From the NCBI GenBank assembly GCA_024401095.1, contig JAKSLR010000021.1:1-53000 (forward strand): DNA of 53,000 bases. Reading direction: 5' to 3'. The translations under genes were made by a program, and so were the position numbers. The first letter of the stretch is position 1, and the number at the start of each line of letters is the position of its first letter. The notes beneath the pieces were generated by a model, which had not been told where the DNA came from, did not search any database, and saw only the letters and a program-made list of their open reading frames with translations. Below are positions 16,513 to 25,037 of this stretch, in pieces. Origin of the DNA: Bacteroidaceae bacterium. Lineage in GTDB: Bacteria > Bacteroidota > Bacteroidia > Bacteroidales > Bacteroidaceae.

Positions 16513-18354
16513 ATGAAGAGATTTCTATATTTACTTATTTTTCTCACTGTAGCAACTGTATCGCATGCACAGACGTTCAAGGCTTCGGCACCTGATCAGG
16601 TGGTTGAAGGCGAAAACTTCAGAGTGCAGTATGTGGTGACAGATGGAGAACCATCCTCGTTCCGAGGTCCAAAGTTTGACAGTGAGGGTTTTGAACTTTT
16701 GGCTGGTCCATATACTTCCAGCTATTCCAGCTACCAGATGGTGAATGGAAAGACCAGTTCTACCAGTTCTGTCACTTATACCTATACCTTGTGTGCCACA
16801 AAGAAAGGAAAGTTTACCATTCCTGCTGCCAGCGTAAGTGTGGGAGGAAAGACACTTACTTCCAATACGCTGACTATTTCTGTTGCACAAGGAAGTGGTA
16901 ACTCTGGAGCTGCTTCGGGTGGAAACCGTAGAAATCAGGCACAGTCGGCAGAACATAATACTCAAGATGCAGGTAATTCCATTTCTGGAAAAGACCTCTA
17001 TATGACTGCTACTGCCAGCAAGACCAAGGTGCATGAGCAAGAAGCTATTTTACTGACTTATCAGGTCTATTATACTGTTAATCTGACATCGTTGAAGCCA
17101 AACATGCCAGATTTGAAGGGCTTCCACGTTCAAGAGGTACCATTGCCAAGGACAAAAGAACCGAAGCAGGTTACCGTAGGTGGCAGAACTTATAATAATG
17201 TTTTGTGGAGTCAGTATGTGGTATTTCCACAGCAAACAGGAAAGCTGGTGATACCAGAAGTTACCTTTGAGGCAACTGTTGCACAGCGTGTGCGTTCTTT
17301 GGATCCATGGGATGCCTTCTTCAACTCAGGAAGTGCATATTCAGAAGTAACCAAGAACCTGAAGACTCCTTCCATTACAATCAATGTAGAACCTCTTCCA
17401 ACTAAACCAGCCAATTATTCTGGTGCTGTAGGAAAGTTTAGCATGAAGTCAGAACTTACACCTAAGCAGATCAAGACAGGTGAGGCTTTAACCTTGAAGC
17501 TTACGGTATCTGGTGTAGGTAACATGAAGCTGATCAAGACTCCGGATGTCAATGTTCCAAAGGATTTTGAAGTATATGATCCTAAGGTCACAGATAATAC
17601 CGAGATTACAAGAAACGGTATGGAAGGTAGCAAGACATTTGAATATGTCTATGTGCCAAGGAATCCAGGTCATTACACCATTCCACCTGTAGAATTCTGC
17701 TACTATGACTTAGAGTCTAATTCCTACAAGGTTCTTCAGTCTGAAAGCTTTGAACTGAATATAGAAAAGGGAAAGAATTCAGGAAATGGTGGAGTTTCTT
17801 CTTATGCCAACAAGGAAGATGTGGAGGAATTGAATTCAGATATCCATTACATCAAAATGGGTGATGTCAAGTTGCAGAAAGACGAATCTGATACATTCTT
17901 CGGTTCACTTTCTTATGTCTTGGAGTATCTCATACCATTTATCCTGTTTGCTATTCTTGTATTTATCTTCAGAAAGCAGGCTATTGCTAATGCCAATGTT
18001 GTACAGATGAAGATCAAGAAGGCAAATAAGATGGCAAGAAAACGCTTGCGTACTGCCAAGAAACTTATGGAAGAGAACAAAAAAGAAGCCTTCTATGACG
18101 AGATCATGCGTGCTCTTTATGGATATGTCAGTGATAAACTGAGCATTCCTGTAGCACAGCTGAACAAGGACAATATCCGAGAGAAACTGGAAGAAAAGAA
18201 TTTGGATGCTGACTTGACCAATCGTGTCATTCAGGCATTGGATGAATGTGAATTCGCCCGTTTTGCTCCTGCAGATAGCTCGAATACCCTTGAAAAGTTC
18301 TATGAACAGGTGATAACATTAATTGAACAGGTAGAAAACTCTATAAAGAAATGA
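16513..18354 (+). CDS. batD: BatD, oxygen-tolerance membrane protein
   Basis: A 613-residue BatD protein. I take the ATG at 16513, which begins a clean signal peptide (KRFLYLLIFLTVATVSHAQ); the frame opens at a TTG at 16492 overlapping batC, which would bury the signal peptide. The exported part consists of repeated beta-sandwich units (about 25-130, 150-290, 300-430). One TM helix lies near 470-490 (YVLEYLIPFILFAILVFIF), followed by a cytoplasmic domain of about 120 residues rich in basic helices. It overlaps batE by 4 bp. Confidence 0.88.
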   Translation: MKRFLYLLIFLTVATVSHAQTFKASAPDQVVEGENFRVQYVVTDGEPSSFRGPKFDSEGFELLAGPYTSSYSSYQMVNGKTSSTSSVTYTYTLCATKKGKFTIPAASVSVGGKTLTSNTLTISVAQGSGNSGAASGGNRRNQAQSAEHNTQDAGNSISGKDLYMTATASKTKVHEQEAILLTYQVYYTVNLTSLKPNMPDLKGFHVQEVPLPRTKEPKQVTVGGRTYNNVLWSQYVVFPQQTGKLVIPEVTFEATVAQRVRSLDPWDAFFNSGSAYSEVTKNLKTPSITINVEPLPTKPANYSGAVGKFSMKSELTPKQIKTGEALTLKLTVSGVGNMKLIKTPDVNVPKDFEVYDPKVTDNTEITRNGMEGSKTFEYVYVPRNPGHYTIPPVEFCYYDLESNSYKVLQSESFELNIEKGKNSGNGGVSSYANKEDVEELNSDIHYIKMGDVKLQKDESDTFFGSLSYVLEYLIPFILFAILVFIFRKQAIANANVVQMKIKKANKMARKRLRTAKKLMEENKKEAFYDEIMRALYGYVSDKLSIPVAQLNKDNIREKLEEKNLDADLTNRVIQALDECEFARFAPADSSNTLEKFYEQVITLIEQVENSIKK

Positions 18355-19109
18355 GACAGATGAATAGAATCAGTATAGTATTATTTGCCTTGTTGCTGAA
18401 TGTTTCTGTATTTGCTGAGCCTTCCTTGAAGGTACAGGCAGATTCTGCATACGTTAAGGAGAATTATCTGGAGGCATCTGCCATCTATGAAAAGGTATTG
18501 GAGGAAGGCCACAGTAGTGATGTGTACTACAATCTGGGCAACTGCTACTACCGTCTGGAGAAGATTGGCTTGGCAGTCTTGAACTATGAACGTGCACTTA
18601 TGTTGAATCCTGGTGATTCACATATCCGTCATAATTTGGATTTGGCTCGTAACAAGACTCTTGACAAGATTACACCGGTAGGAGAGATCTTTATTGTTAC
18701 CTGGTACAAGTCTGTCATAAATTGGCTAAGTGTAGATCAGTGGGCAAATGTTGGTGTTGTCTGTTTTCTGCTGTTTTTGGTCATGTTGGGTTTGTATCTG
18801 TTTGGCAAGGAAATCAGATTGAGAAAGATAGGTTTTTATTCTGCATTGGTGCTGGTAGTAGTATGCATGGCATCAAACATTTTTGCCTGGAACCAGAAGC
18901 ATATCCTGCTGAACAGGAATACAGCTGTAGTCATGAAGACCTCTGTGAATGTAAAGAGTACTCCAAGTGAGACAGGAACTGATTTGTTTGTCATTCACGA
19001 AGGAACAAAGGTCACCATTACAGACCCAAGCATGAAGGGCTGGAAGGAAATTAGACTGGATGACGGAAAGAACGGGTGGATACCAACCGATTGTATTGAA
19101 GAAATCTAA
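18351..19109 (+). CDS. batE: BatE, TPR + SH3-like protein
   Basis: A 252-residue BatE protein. A signal peptide (IVLFALLLNVSVFAEP) is followed by two TPR units (DSAYVKENYLEASAIYEKVLEE; VYYNLGNCYYRLEKIGLAVLNYE). Two TM helices at about 125-145 and 157-176, then a C-terminal bacterial SH3 domain (VNVKSTPSETGTDLFVIHEGTKV...GWIPTDCIEEI). The start ATG overlaps the batD stop (ATGA); a second ATG three codons in (18360) is also possible. The SH3 domain suggests cell-wall contact. Confidence 0.87.
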   Translation: MRQMNRISIVLFALLLNVSVFAEPSLKVQADSAYVKENYLEASAIYEKVLEEGHSSDVYYNLGNCYYRLEKIGLAVLNYERALMLNPGDSHIRHNLDLARNKTLDKITPVGEIFIVTWYKSVINWLSVDQWANVGVVCFLLFLVMLGLYLFGKEIRLRKIGFYSALVLVVVCMASNIFAWNQKHILLNRNTAVVMKTSVNVKSTPSETGTDLFVIHEGTKVTITDPSMKGWKEIRLDDGKNGWIPTDCIEEI

Positions 19110-19120
19110 GCAAGTAGAGT

Positions 19121-19810
19121 ATGTTTGAGCAATTGTTGAATCTGGACAGACAATTGTTTCTGTTAATTAATGGAAGCAACTCTGTGGTCTTGGATGGTTT
19201 TGCCATGACCGAGACTTCACACTTTGCCTGGATTCCTTTTGTCTTGACATTGTTCTGTGTCATCATCAAGACCAACGATTACAAGAAGTCTATGTATATC
19301 TTATTGGTCATGTCTTTACTTTATCTCATATCTTCTACTTTTGTGTCCAGTTTTGTTCAGCCTACCATAGCAAGGCTTAGACCTGCAATGGACTTGAATT
19401 TTGTACATCTGGTAGATACTGTAAACCAGACAACAGGCGGGTTTCATGGCATGTTTTCCCATCAGGCATCTAAACTGATGGCTTTCACTGTATTCCTTGC
19501 CTTGCTGTTTAGAAGCCTGAAGTTCTTCGTTTTCGGCATTTTCTGGACATTGTTACACAGTTGGGTATTACTTTATTTGGGATACTATTACCCATTTGAT
19601 ATTTTAATAGGACTGATGTGGGGCGTTGTATGGGCAGTATTGTGCTATATCCTATATTTCAAGCTAGGAGGCAAGTTCCTGAACTTTCGTGCCTATGATT
19701 CAGAACAGTGCACGTCTAGTGGTTATTATCATGTAGATATCCAGTTCGTTAATCTGGTGTTTCTGCTGAATTTGATTGGTATTATTATTGTAAGCTTTGT
19801 ATATTTCTAA
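19121..19810 (+). CDS. PAP2-like membrane protein, catalytic motifs degenerate
   Basis: A 229-residue protein with about five TM helices and the layout of a PAP2 lipid phosphatase. The three motifs are eroded. Motif 1 (K-x6-RP) reads QPTIARLRP, with Gln for Lys. Motif 2 (PSGH) reads MFSHQAS, keeping the His. Motif 3 (SR-x5-H-x3-D) reads LYLGYYYPFDI, where Leu replaces Arg and Tyr replaces the nucleophilic His. It is therefore unlikely to be an active acid phosphatase. It lies 11 bp after batE and 11 bp before the HTH gene, so it belongs to the Bat operon and may have a structural or lipid-binding role (inference). Confidence 0.75.
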   Translation: MFEQLLNLDRQLFLLINGSNSVVLDGFAMTETSHFAWIPFVLTLFCVIIKTNDYKKSMYILLVMSLLYLISSTFVSSFVQPTIARLRPAMDLNFVHLVDTVNQTTGGFHGMFSHQASKLMAFTVFLALLFRSLKFFVFGIFWTLLHSWVLLYLGYYYPFDILIGLMWGVVWAVLCYILYFKLGGKFLNFRAYDSEQCTSSGYYHVDIQFVNLVFLLNLIGIIIVSFVYF

Positions 19811-19821
19811 ATAGAATAATT

Positions 19822-20073
19822 ATGAGTACAAGAATCTCTTTTAATGAACTTCGCAGAATTAAAGACATGTTGCCTGACGGCAGTATGGTACGTATTGCCT
19901 CAGAGTTGGGTTTAGATCCAGAAACTGTCCGTAATTTCTTCGGCGGCCAGAATTTCAAGGATGGTAAGAGTGTTGGAATTCACATTGAGCCAGGACCTGA
20001 CGGTGGTATCGTTGAACTAGATGATTCTACTGTTCTTGATGCAGCTCTTCGTATCTTAAGGGAAGGTATCTGA
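19822..20073 (+). CDS. Small conserved HTH-like protein
   Basis: An 83-residue protein of unknown function. Residues 6-36 (SFNELRRIKDMLPDG, MVRIASELGLDPETVRNFF) look like a helix-turn-helix with a DPETVR recognition helix, followed by GIHIEPGPDGGIVELDD and a last helix (VLDAALRILREG). It is the last gene before the terminator at 20082, 11 bp after the PAP2-like gene. It could be a DNA-binding regulator; this is inferred from the HTH look only. Confidence 0.7.
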   Translation: MSTRISFNELRRIKDMLPDGSMVRIASELGLDPETVRNFFGGQNFKDGKSVGIHIEPGPDGGIVELDDSTVLDAALRILREGI

Positions 20074-20081
20074 TAAAAAAT

Positions 20082-20112
20082 AAAGGTCTGGAAATTATTC
20101 CAGACCTTTTTT
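20082..20112. terminator. Bidirectional terminator between the Bat operon and the convergent TPR gene
   Basis: Twelve-bp perfect stem (AAAGGTCTGGAA at 20082-20093 and its complement at 20098-20109) with a 4-base loop. T run on the + side and A run before the stem (20076-20084) that becomes a T run on the - strand. Confidence 0.88.
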
Positions 20113-20131
20113 CGTATTGTGTTCTTTCTGC

Positions 20132-21787
20132 TTATTTGCAATACTTTTGCATAATGGTTTCGGCATTCTCGTCACCCATTTCCTTTGCTTTCTGCAGGTT
20201 CTTTTTAGCTTCTGCTTTCTGTCCAAGCATGGCTTGACTGAAACCCAGGAATCTGTAACCCAGTGCTTCGTTAGGGTATTGGATAATCATTTTTTCTGCA
20301 GTTGCCTTGCTGGTTTCATAATTCTTCAGCAGAATGTAGAGTGATGCGTGTTCTACCATGATGTCTATGTCATTAGGAGCCAGTTCCAGAGCTTCGTTGA
20401 TGTCTTGCATAGCCTGCTGGTACATCTTGCAGCTTTTCTCTGCCTGTTCTCTGTTGTAATAGAACTCTGCATTGGCTCTGCCTCCGTAGATGTGCTCTAC
20501 ATCGTTGAAGTCGTTTACGGCATCTCTGTATTTCTCTGCAGCAGTTTTCTTCAGTGCACGTGCATACAGGTATGGAGCTGCTTCGTTAGGATATGGCTTG
20601 CTGAATACAGCTACAGCGCTATCCAGTAAGGCAATGATCTCATCGTGACTGGCATTTTGCTGTGCCTTGCAGTCTGCCATATAAGAATAGAGCTCCTCAG
20701 CTTTCAGCTCTGTACCGATGATGCTTTCATATTCTTTATAAGCCTCTTCGTATTTACCCAGTGCATAATTTACATCAGCCTTGTGCTTGGTATAAATAGG
20801 TAGGTTACCTATTTCTAAGGTCTTGTTAATGTTATCCAAAGCTTTCTCCAGTGACCATGCCTCGTAGTTCATGTCATTCTGGTAGATGCATGCATTGTAG
20901 ATGAGCTTGCTGATCTGGTAATAGGCTTCAGCCTTATCGTCCGACTTCTCCAGATAAGTCTGAAGGTCTTGGTCTGCCTTTGTGTATTCCTTGTTGTCCA
21001 CATAATTTGTAGCGCGACGGAAATAGCCTTCACTCATGTCAGGGAACTTATTGATAAGCTGTTCTACAATAGAGCTTTCATTGCCTTTCATCATACAGTA
21101 AACCAGTGCATCTTCAGATTTCTCTGGTAGGTCTTTGGCAATGTTGATGCTGTTCAGTGTGTAGTCGGTTGCAGAGAATGCAGCGATGGTCAATGCATTG
21201 GCATATTGGCTGTCCATGGCATAACTTTCGTTGGCATCGCCTTTCTGTATGATACCTATAACCTGACCAGCATCGTTCAGGACAGGACAGCTTACATTGT
21301 TGTCTTCAATACCTTTTCCTATGGTATAGAACTTATAGCTTTCTGCTACATCAGAAGCTGCACTGATGCTTCCCTTCAGTGGAGTCACGTTTTTCTGGGT
21401 AGAATAAGGTAGGATGTAGCTGTTTTGACCAGCTGCAGCCTTACCTGTTGCCAGAGTCAGTGCGGAAATCTTCTTGGTGTTGTTCACCTTGAATTTAACC
21501 ACATCGTACATGTCGTTTGCTCCTAATATGTAGCTTACCTCATTCTTCTGACCGTCAGCATCGATGACCGTTGCCTTATAGGCTCCCTTGAAAAGTTTGT
21601 AGTCACTGAGGGCAGTACCATCAGTACCGATATAGAATCCATTTCCATTATTAAGTATGTTTCCATCCTTGTCGTAGGTAACGACAGAGAAAACGGCTTT
21701 CTTTGCATTGGAAACCCAGCTTTGAGCCCATGCACCCTGAGCCAGTCCAACCAGTGCTCCTAATAAAATATACTTTTTCATTTTCAT
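20132..21787 (-). CDS. Exported protease-like (probably inactive) + TPR protein
   Basis: A 551-residue exported protein. Residues 1-22 are a signal peptide (LVGLAQGAWAQ). Residues 25-205 have the pattern of a trypsin/HtrA-like domain (GNGFYIGTDGTALSDYKLF..., CPVLNDAGQVIGIIQ) but the catalytic His position is Lys64 and the Ser position is Val165 (NNVSCPVL in place of GxSGGPVL); only Asp95 remains. Residues 230-551 are TPR repeats (AEFYYNREQAEKSCKMYQQAMQ, DIMVEHASLYILLKNYETSK). It is thus probably a binding scaffold. Its ATG overlaps the rlmB stop by 4 bp, so it is the end of the dnaN-recN-rlmB operon. A second Met two codons in (21781) is possible. Confidence 0.8.
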   Translation of the reverse strand: MKMKKYILLGALVGLAQGAWAQSWVSNAKKAVFSVVTYDKDGNILNNGNGFYIGTDGTALSDYKLFKGAYKATVIDADGQKNEVSYILGANDMYDVVKFKVNNTKKISALTLATGKAAAGQNSYILPYSTQKNVTPLKGSISAASDVAESYKFYTIGKGIEDNNVSCPVLNDAGQVIGIIQKGDANESYAMDSQYANALTIAAFSATDYTLNSINIAKDLPEKSEDALVYCMMKGNESSIVEQLINKFPDMSEGYFRRATNYVDNKEYTKADQDLQTYLEKSDDKAEAYYQISKLIYNACIYQNDMNYEAWSLEKALDNINKTLEIGNLPIYTKHKADVNYALGKYEEAYKEYESIIGTELKAEELYSYMADCKAQQNASHDEIIALLDSAVAVFSKPYPNEAAPYLYARALKKTAAEKYRDAVNDFNDVEHIYGGRANAEFYYNREQAEKSCKMYQQAMQDINEALELAPNDIDIMVEHASLYILLKNYETSKATAEKMIIQYPNEALGYRFLGFSQAMLGQKAEAKKNLQKAKEMGDENAETIMQKYCK

Positions 21788-22530
21788 TCAGATCTTCTTT
21801 GTTTTACAGCTTCATATATCAGGATTCCTGCAGCTACAGAAACGTTCAGGCTTTCAATGGTTCCCAACATTGGAATCTTCACCCATTCATCACATTTTGC
21901 CAGATGTTCGTAAGGCACTCCTGTATCTTCTGCTCCCATGATGATGCAGATTGGGTCTTTGTAATCTGCTTTGTCGTAGTCGTAGTCACCTTTCTCTGTG
22001 GCAGCTACTACATGAAAACCAGATTCTTTCAGATACTTGATGGTTTCCAGGATATTGGTCTCACGGCAGACAGGCAAAGTGTGCAAGGCGCCAGCAGAGG
22101 TCTTAATGGCATCGGCATTGACAGATACACTGTTCTTCTGTGGAATGATGATGGCATCTACACCGGCACAGTTGCAGGTTCTGGCAATTGCACCAAAGTT
22201 GCGTACGTCTGTAATACCATCCAGCAACACCAGTATCGGGCTCTTTCCTTCATCGAAGAGCATAGGGACCACCTGTTCCACTTTCTGATAGGTAATAGGA
22301 GAGATGTATGCAATGACTCCCTGATGGTTCTTTCTGGTAATTCTGTTCAGTTTTTCCATAGGAACGCGCTGTACAGGGATGTCTGTAGGTTTCAGTACGG
22401 AGAAGAGTTCGCGGGCAAGGTCACCTCCTAAATCTCTCTTTATGAGAACCTTTTCAATTTCTTTTCCGGCATCAATGGCTTCAATGAGTGCTCTGATGCC
22501 AAATATCATTTCATTCTTTTCTACATTCAT
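21784..22530 (-). CDS. rlmB: SpoU-family 23S rRNA 2'-O-methyltransferase, RlmB-like
   Basis: SAM-dependent ribose methyltransferase with the SPOUT knot. The ATG at 22530 gives 248 residues (MNVEKNEMIFGIRALIEAI), one base after the recN stop; the frame extends to 22575 but that would run inside recN. N-terminal SpoU substrate-binding domain (1-75), then the knot motifs ITDVRNFGAIARTCNCAGVDAI (approximately motif 1), IMGAEDTGVP (motif 2) and IPMLGTIESLNVSVAAGILIYE (motif 3). G2251 of 23S rRNA is the usual target of RlmB; specificity is inferred. Confidence 0.9.
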   Translation of the reverse strand: MNVEKNEMIFGIRALIEAIDAGKEIEKVLIKRDLGGDLARELFSVLKPTDIPVQRVPMEKLNRITRKNHQGVIAYISPITYQKVEQVVPMLFDEGKSPILVLLDGITDVRNFGAIARTCNCAGVDAIIIPQKNSVSVNADAIKTSAGALHTLPVCRETNILETIKYLKESGFHVVAATEKGDYDYDKADYKDPICIIMGAEDTGVPYEHLAKCDEWVKIPMLGTIESLNVSVAAGILIYEAVKQRRSE

Positions 22531-22531
22531 G

Positions 22532-24199
22532 TCAGTTTGCTTTGAGTAGTTCTTTTGCATTGTTGATAGCTGCATCTGTCAGTTGTTCTCCACTAAGCAT
22601 ATGAGCTATCTCATGAATCCTTTCATCGGTATTTAGTTCTATAATGTGGCTGACAGTCCTGTCTTGTCTGTCTTCCTTATATACTTTATAATGTGCATTT
22701 CCTTTGGCTGCAATCTGTGGCAGATGAGTAATGCTGATGACCTGTCTGTCTTCTGCCTTGCACATCTGCTGCATGATGATGGCCATCTTCTCGGCTATAC
22801 TGCCGGAAACGCCGGTATCTATCTCATCGAAGATGAGGGTTGGCAGGTCTGCTGCTCCAGCCATGAGTGACTTCAGTGATAGCATGACTCTGGCTATTTC
22901 TCCACCAGAGGCTACTGCCGATAAGTCCTGCAGTGCTCCTCCCTTGTTGGCATTGAACAGGAAGCAGACTTCGTCTGTACCTGTTGACTTAAAGTCTTTT
23001 GTAGAGGTAAGCTGTACCTGGAACTGTACATTTGGCATGCCTAGATTTCCTAAGGTACTGATCATCTTTTCGATGACTGTCTTGGCACTCTTCTCACGGC
23101 TCTTGGTTATCTTTCCAGCCAGTACGTTTAATTTGCTTTTCTGTGCCTTTACCTTCTCTTCCAGCTGCAGCAGGATTTCATCAGAATTGTTGATGAGGTC
23201 CAGTTTCTGCTGAAGTTCTTCCTTGAGAACCAGCAGCTCGGAAACCGTTTCCTTGCCGTGTTTCTTTTCCAAGGAATAGAGGGTGTTCAATCGCTCGTTT
23301 ACAAATTCCAGTCGGGCAGGGTTGAACTCTATGTCTTCACTCTGGCTTTCCAGATCCTGTGCAATATCTTTCAGCTCAATGTAGGAACTTTCCAGTCTCT
23401 CCAGCCATTCCTGTACCGGCGCATAGACAGATTCAATGTTCCGCAAGATGGATTGGGATTCTTTCAGTTGCTGAAGGATATTACTTTCCGATTCCATGAG
23501 CAGGCTTGAACCTGCATAGAGGGCTTCCTTGATTTCTTCGGCATGAGAAAGGACGTCCAGTTCTTCTTCCAGCTCCTCTTGTTCTCCATCATGCAGGTTG
23601 GCTTCTTCCAACTGGTTAAACTGGAAGTTCAGGAAATCTTCCTCTTCCTGATCCTTGTGTGCCTGTTCTCTGCAGCTGTCCAGTTCTTTCTGTAATTTGC
23701 GGAATAAGGTATAGTTTTGCCTATAATCCTGCAGTAGGGACTCATTCTGAGCCATGATGTCAAGAACCTCCAGCTGGAAGTCTTCCTTGTTCAGCAGCAG
23801 GTTCTTGTGTTGGGAGTGGATGTCTATGAGTTGCTCACCCAGCTCCTTCAGTTGGCTGAGCTGTGCTGGGGTATCATTAATGAATGCTCTGCTTTTTCCA
23901 GAGGCATAGACCTCTCTGCGAATGATGCAATCGTCTGGTTCAAAATCAAACTCGTTTTCTTCGAAGAATGATTTCAGCCGGTTACTGTTCAGACAGAAAT
24001 GTCCTTCAATGATGCATTTTGAAGCCCCGTTCCGAATAGCCTTGCTGTCAGCTCTTTGCCCCAGGAGCAATCCTAATGCCCCCAGCATGATGGACTTTCC
24101 TGCACCGGTTTCACCCGTGATTACAGAAAATCCACCCTGAAAGTCTATGTGGAGCTCTTCTATTAAAGAGTAATTGTGAACAATCAGCGTTTTAAGCAT
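22532..24199 (-). CDS. recN: DNA repair protein RecN
   Basis: SMC-like ATPase of 555 residues acting in double-strand break repair. Walker A GETGAGKSIMLGALGLL near the N-terminus, a central coiled coil (about 150-370) rich in Glu/Leu, the ABC signature SAVASGGEIARVMLSLK and Walker B LIFDEIDTGVSGSIAEKM in the C-terminal part. It follows the exonuclease by 2 bp and precedes rlmB by 1 bp, so it is in the dnaN operon. All ATPase motifs look intact. Confidence 0.95.
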   Translation of the reverse strand: MLKTLIVHNYSLIEELHIDFQGGFSVITGETGAGKSIMLGALGLLLGQRADSKAIRNGASKCIIEGHFCLNSNRLKSFFEENEFDFEPDDCIIRREVYASGKSRAFINDTPAQLSQLKELGEQLIDIHSQHKNLLLNKEDFQLEVLDIMAQNESLLQDYRQNYTLFRKLQKELDSCREQAHKDQEEEDFLNFQFNQLEEANLHDGEQEELEEELDVLSHAEEIKEALYAGSSLLMESESNILQQLKESQSILRNIESVYAPVQEWLERLESSYIELKDIAQDLESQSEDIEFNPARLEFVNERLNTLYSLEKKHGKETVSELLVLKEELQQKLDLINNSDEILLQLEEKVKAQKSKLNVLAGKITKSREKSAKTVIEKMISTLGNLGMPNVQFQVQLTSTKDFKSTGTDEVCFLFNANKGGALQDLSAVASGGEIARVMLSLKSLMAGAADLPTLIFDEIDTGVSGSIAEKMAIIMQQMCKAEDRQVISITHLPQIAAKGNAHYKVYKEDRQDRTVSHIIELNTDERIHEIAHMLSGEQLTDAAINNAKELLKAN

Positions 24200-24201
24200 G
24201 C

Positions 24202-25026
24202 TTATCTACCTAATTCTCTCAAGCGAATTTTCATCAGCTCACGTTTCGTATCTAAGGTGAAGTCACCCTGAAGCATCCATCCGAAATAGCCAGAGTCTCT
24301 TCTTAGAACATCTGCTACTTTCATACCTTTGTACTTACCGAAAGTGAAGATTTCCTCGCCATTTTCGTTGTATGCCATTCTGCCTGCAAAATCCACAATC
24401 TTGCTCATGGTAGAGAATTCAGACAGTATGTCTACATCGTTCTTGAGGTTTTCCAGGTATTCTGTACGGTCTATGACTTTTGGATCCATCTGGTAGTTTG
24501 GGTCAGCCCAGTCCAACTGTGCTTTCAGTACTTCATAGGTGGCACGTGTGTCGGCATTGGCAGAGTGTGCATCTTCCAGGTTCTTGCCGCAGTAATACTT
24601 GTAGGCAGCTACCAGGGTACGTCTTTCCAGTTTGTGGTAGAGGTTCTGCACATCTACGAACTTATGCTTTCTCAAGTCCAGATCCTGTACACCAGCGCGT
24701 AACAGTTCTTCCACCAGAAGTGGAATGTCAAAGCGGTTAGAATTGAAACCTGCCACATCGCAGCCTTCAAAGATGCGTGCTACCTCCTTGGCTATTTCCT
24801 TGAAGGTAGGTGCAAAGGCTACGTCAGCGTCGTAGATTCCGTGAATAGCCGAAGAACTTTCTGGAATGTGCATCTCCGGATTCACGCGCTTGGTATATTC
24901 CTCATCGTGACCGTCTGGGAATACCTTGATAAGGCTGATTTCCACAATGCGGTCCTTGCTGATGTCAGTACCTGTTGTCTCCAGGTCAAAGAAGATAATA
25001 GGGTTTCTTAAGTTCAGCTTTGCCAT
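24202..25026 (-). CDS. DnaQ-like DEDDh 3'-5' exonuclease with C-terminal DUF3820-like domain
   Basis: A 274-residue exonuclease. The DEDDh motifs are present: FDLETTGTD (ExoI), FNSNRFDIPLL (ExoII), and HSANADTRATYEV (ExoIII, His and Asp). The tail (about 225-270; FTFGKYKGMKVADVLRRDSG..FGWML) resembles DUF3820, a small nucleic-acid-linked domain. It is 11 bp after dnaN and 2 bp before recN, so it probably serves replication proofreading or repair. It could be the proofreading (epsilon-like) partner of the replicative polymerase, but this is not shown. Confidence 0.88.
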   Translation of the reverse strand: MAKLNLRNPIIFFDLETTGTDISKDRIVEISLIKVFPDGHDEEYTKRVNPEMHIPESSSAIHGIYDADVAFAPTFKEIAKEVARIFEGCDVAGFNSNRFDIPLLVEELLRAGVQDLDLRKHKFVDVQNLYHKLERRTLVAAYKYYCGKNLEDAHSANADTRATYEVLKAQLDWADPNYQMDPKVIDRTEYLENLKNDVDILSEFSTMSKIVDFAGRMAYNENGEEIFTFGKYKGMKVADVLRRDSGYFGWMLQGDFTLDTKRELMKIRLRELGR

Positions 25027-25037
25027 CCTGTCATCCT

